Of a DNA stretch of 64,000 bases, positions 62,776 through 64,000 are shown piece after piece (positions within the stretch are counted from its first letter, which is position 1; each line of letters starts with the position of its first letter). The translations under genes and the position numbers were made by a program. The DNA is taken from contig JANXCY010000010.1 in NCBI GenBank assembly GCA_025060135.1, positions 1-64,000 on the forward strand, given 5' to 3'. Source of the stretch: Anaerolineae bacterium (lineage in GTDB: Bacteria; Chloroflexota; Anaerolineae; B4-G1; DUEL01). The notes under the pieces were generated by a model, which did not search any database, was not told where the DNA came from, and worked only from the letters and a program-made list of their open reading frames with translations.

Positions 62776-64000
62776 CTACACCAGCGCGCGCTCCAGCGCT
62801 TCAGCGACCGATCGGACGGGGATCAGTTCCAGCCCTTCCGGGATGGAGAAGGTGGCCCGGCGGATGGTGCGGGGGACCAGGCAGCGCTGGAAGCCCAGGC
62901 GGGCTGCCTCCTTCAGCCGGGCGGCCATCTGTCCCACCGCCCGGACCTCTCCGGAGAGGCCCACTTCGCCGATGACGGCCAGGTCTGCCGCCACTGGTCG
63001 CTCCCGGAGGCTGGAGCCAATGGCCACCGCCACTGCCAGATCAGCCGCCGGTTCTTCTATCTGTAACCCGCCCACCACGTTGACAAAGACGTCTTGGTCA
63101 AAGAGCCGCAGCCCCACTCGTCGGGTCAGGACGGCGACGATCAGGAGCAGGCGGTACATGTCTATCCCGTTGGCGGTCCGGCGGGGATGACCGAAACTGG
63201 TATGGCTGGTGAGGGCCTGGACCTCCACCAGCAGTGGTCGCGTCCCCTCCATTGTAACAGCGATGGCGGAGCCAGGTGCCTGGACCATCCGTTCGGCCAG
63301 GAATGCCTCGGAGGGGTTCTCCACCTCCACCAGACCTTCTTCCCGCATCTCAAAGACGCCGACTTCCGACGTGGCCCCGAAGCGGTTCTTCGTCGTCCGC
63401 AGAAGACGGTAGGTGTGGAACGGGTCGCCCTCCAGGTAGAGAACGGTATCCACGATGTGTTCCAGGACCTTGGGGCCAGCGATGGCGCCTTCTTTGGTAA
63501 CATGCCCCACCAGGAAGACCACGACGCCGGTGGACTTGGCCCACCATTGCAGGCGTGCAGCGGCCTCCCGAACCTGCGTAACCGATCCTGCTGCCGAGGG
63601 TAGGTCGCCGGAGGTAACCGTCTGGATAGAATCCACCACCATCATTACTGGCGAGAGCCGTTCGGCGTGGTGGAGGATGGCTTCCAGGACGGTTTCCGAG
63701 AGGACGTAGAGGCCGTCGGTGGAGATGCCCAGCCGGTCGGCGCGCATTTTGATCTGCCGCACCGACTCTTCGCCGGAGACGTAGAGGACCGGGCGCTTCA
63801 GGCTCGTGGCAACGATGGAGGAGACCTGGAGGAGGAGGGTGGACTTGCCGATGCCCGGTTCTCCGCCGACCAGAATGAGGGAGCCCGGGACCAGTCCACC
63901 GCCCAGGACCCGGGAAAACTCCTCCAGGGGGATGGGGAACCGTTCCAGGCCTTCGGCCCGGATCTCAGCCAACGGTTGGGGTTCGCTGCGGATGATGGGA
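62776..64000 (-). CDS. radA: DNA repair protein RadA (Sms), 5' end beyond the window
   Basis: At least 408 codons, frame open to the window edge. Walker A GGEPGIGKSTLLLQ, Walker B VMMVVDSIQTV, the RadA-specific KNRFG, and a C-terminal Lon-like domain (GGLQIEEPAADLAVAVAIGSS). The N-terminal zinc finger lies outside. A branch-migration helicase in recombination. It is 8 bp upstream of the DUF1028 remnant. Confidence 0.93.
   Translation of the reverse strand, partial: PIIRSEPQPLAEIRAEGLERFPIPLEEFSRVLGGGLVPGSLILVGGEPGIGKSTLLLQVSSIVATSLKRPVLYVSGEESVRQIKMRADRLGISTDGLYVLSETVLEAILHHAERLSPVMMVVDSIQTVTSGDLPSAAGSVTQVREAAARLQWWAKSTGVVVFLVGHVTKEGAIAGPKVLEHIVDTVLYLEGDPFHTYRLLRTTKNRFGATSEVGVFEMREEGLVEVENPSEAFLAERMVQAPGSAIAVTMEGTRPLLVEVQALTSHTSFGHPRRTANGIDMYRLLLIVAVLTRRVGLRLFDQDVFVNVVGGLQIEEPAADLAVAVAIGSSLRERPVAADLAVIGEVGLSGEVRAVGQMAARLKEAARLGFQRCLVPRTIRRATFSIPEGLELIPVRSVAEALERALV

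Noticed and set aside
60902-63190. 762-codon plus-strand ORF antisense to GH57, DUF1028 and radA
   Set aside because: Low-complexity Pro/Arg/Gly sequence with no motif; the opposite strand carries conserved genes.

Overview
The window reads as one continuous, gene-dense, GC-rich bacterial chromosome segment, most likely from a Chloroflexota lineage (Anaerolineae/Thermoflexia-like). This placement is inferred from gene content: the TIGR03663 (Agl23-like) and DUF2298 membrane-protein pair, NBR1-type Ig proteins with Pro/Thr linkers, a DUF3536 GH57 hydrolase, an actinobacterial/archaeal-type inositol-phosphate synthase, a short archaeal-type ProRS, and an RsmD with an APPQY motif. I see no phage, insertion sequence, CRISPR array or plasmid genes. 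Promoters look sigma70-like, usually with 16-17 bp spacers.

Layout. 1-4140 (+): 3' end of rsmD, a promoter-leader-terminator unit, a glutamate-synthase-like FMN protein, and two tandem paralogous membrane proteins. 4180-5840 (-): two secreted proteins with matching promoters built on an 11-bp-phased TTAAC direct repeat. 6005-16827 (+): lpd, then a galactitol-type PTS (EIIC, SorC regulator, small membrane protein, EIIA, EIIB) running directly into E1alpha, E1beta and E2 of a 2-oxoacid dehydrogenase, then HPr and EI. 16914-19295 (-): orphan gcvPA behind a double-HTH regulator, with a structured leader ending in an intrinsic terminator. 19286-28664: a DUF362 protein, the main sigma factor and an 8-TM sensor-like protein on the minus strand, a KimA-like permease, an SsnA-like hydrolase, an NBR1-Ig protein and a thioesterase. 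28788-31325 (-): SDR, 2-oxoacid:ferredoxin oxidoreductase gamma and beta subunits, and tRNA-Leu, -Cys, -Gly.

31319-34683 (+): phosphoesterase, DUF4349 lipoprotein, MazG/tetrapyrrole methylase fusion. 34737-39257 (-): dCTP deaminase, a TtuA-type thiolase, a membrane protein, a 54-aa Arg-rich protein, a double USP protein, a chromate-transporter half and a small membrane protein. 39347-39499 (-): tRNA-Ser. 39581-43889 (-): an oligopeptide-type lipoprotein, YjbQ, and a lipid cassette (ArsR-type regulator, inositol-phosphate synthase, CDP-alcohol phosphatidyltransferase) with a candidate autoregulatory operator. 43914-47185 (+): AsnRS, slipin, bicupin. 47242-56477 (-): Fe-alcohol dehydrogenase and three giant glycosyltransferase-like membrane proteins. 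56470-58022 (+): guaB. 58287-64000 (-): ferritin-like protein, proS with a long attenuator leader, GH57 hydrolase, a decayed DUF1028 gene and radA (cut by the window end).

Three themes recur. First, three divergent promoter pairs overlap in their -35 elements (near 19.29, 31.32 and 56.47 kb). Second, three promoters are followed by about 170-235 nt of structured RNA ending in a U-tract terminator (near 0.5, 19.1 and 60.4 kb). Third, the PTS and dehydrogenase genes share one transcription-unit-like string. The strongest candidates for undescribed biology are the PTS-dehydrogenase cluster, the unidentified attenuator leaders, the TTAAC-repeat regulon and the tRNA-korBC read-through arrangement.
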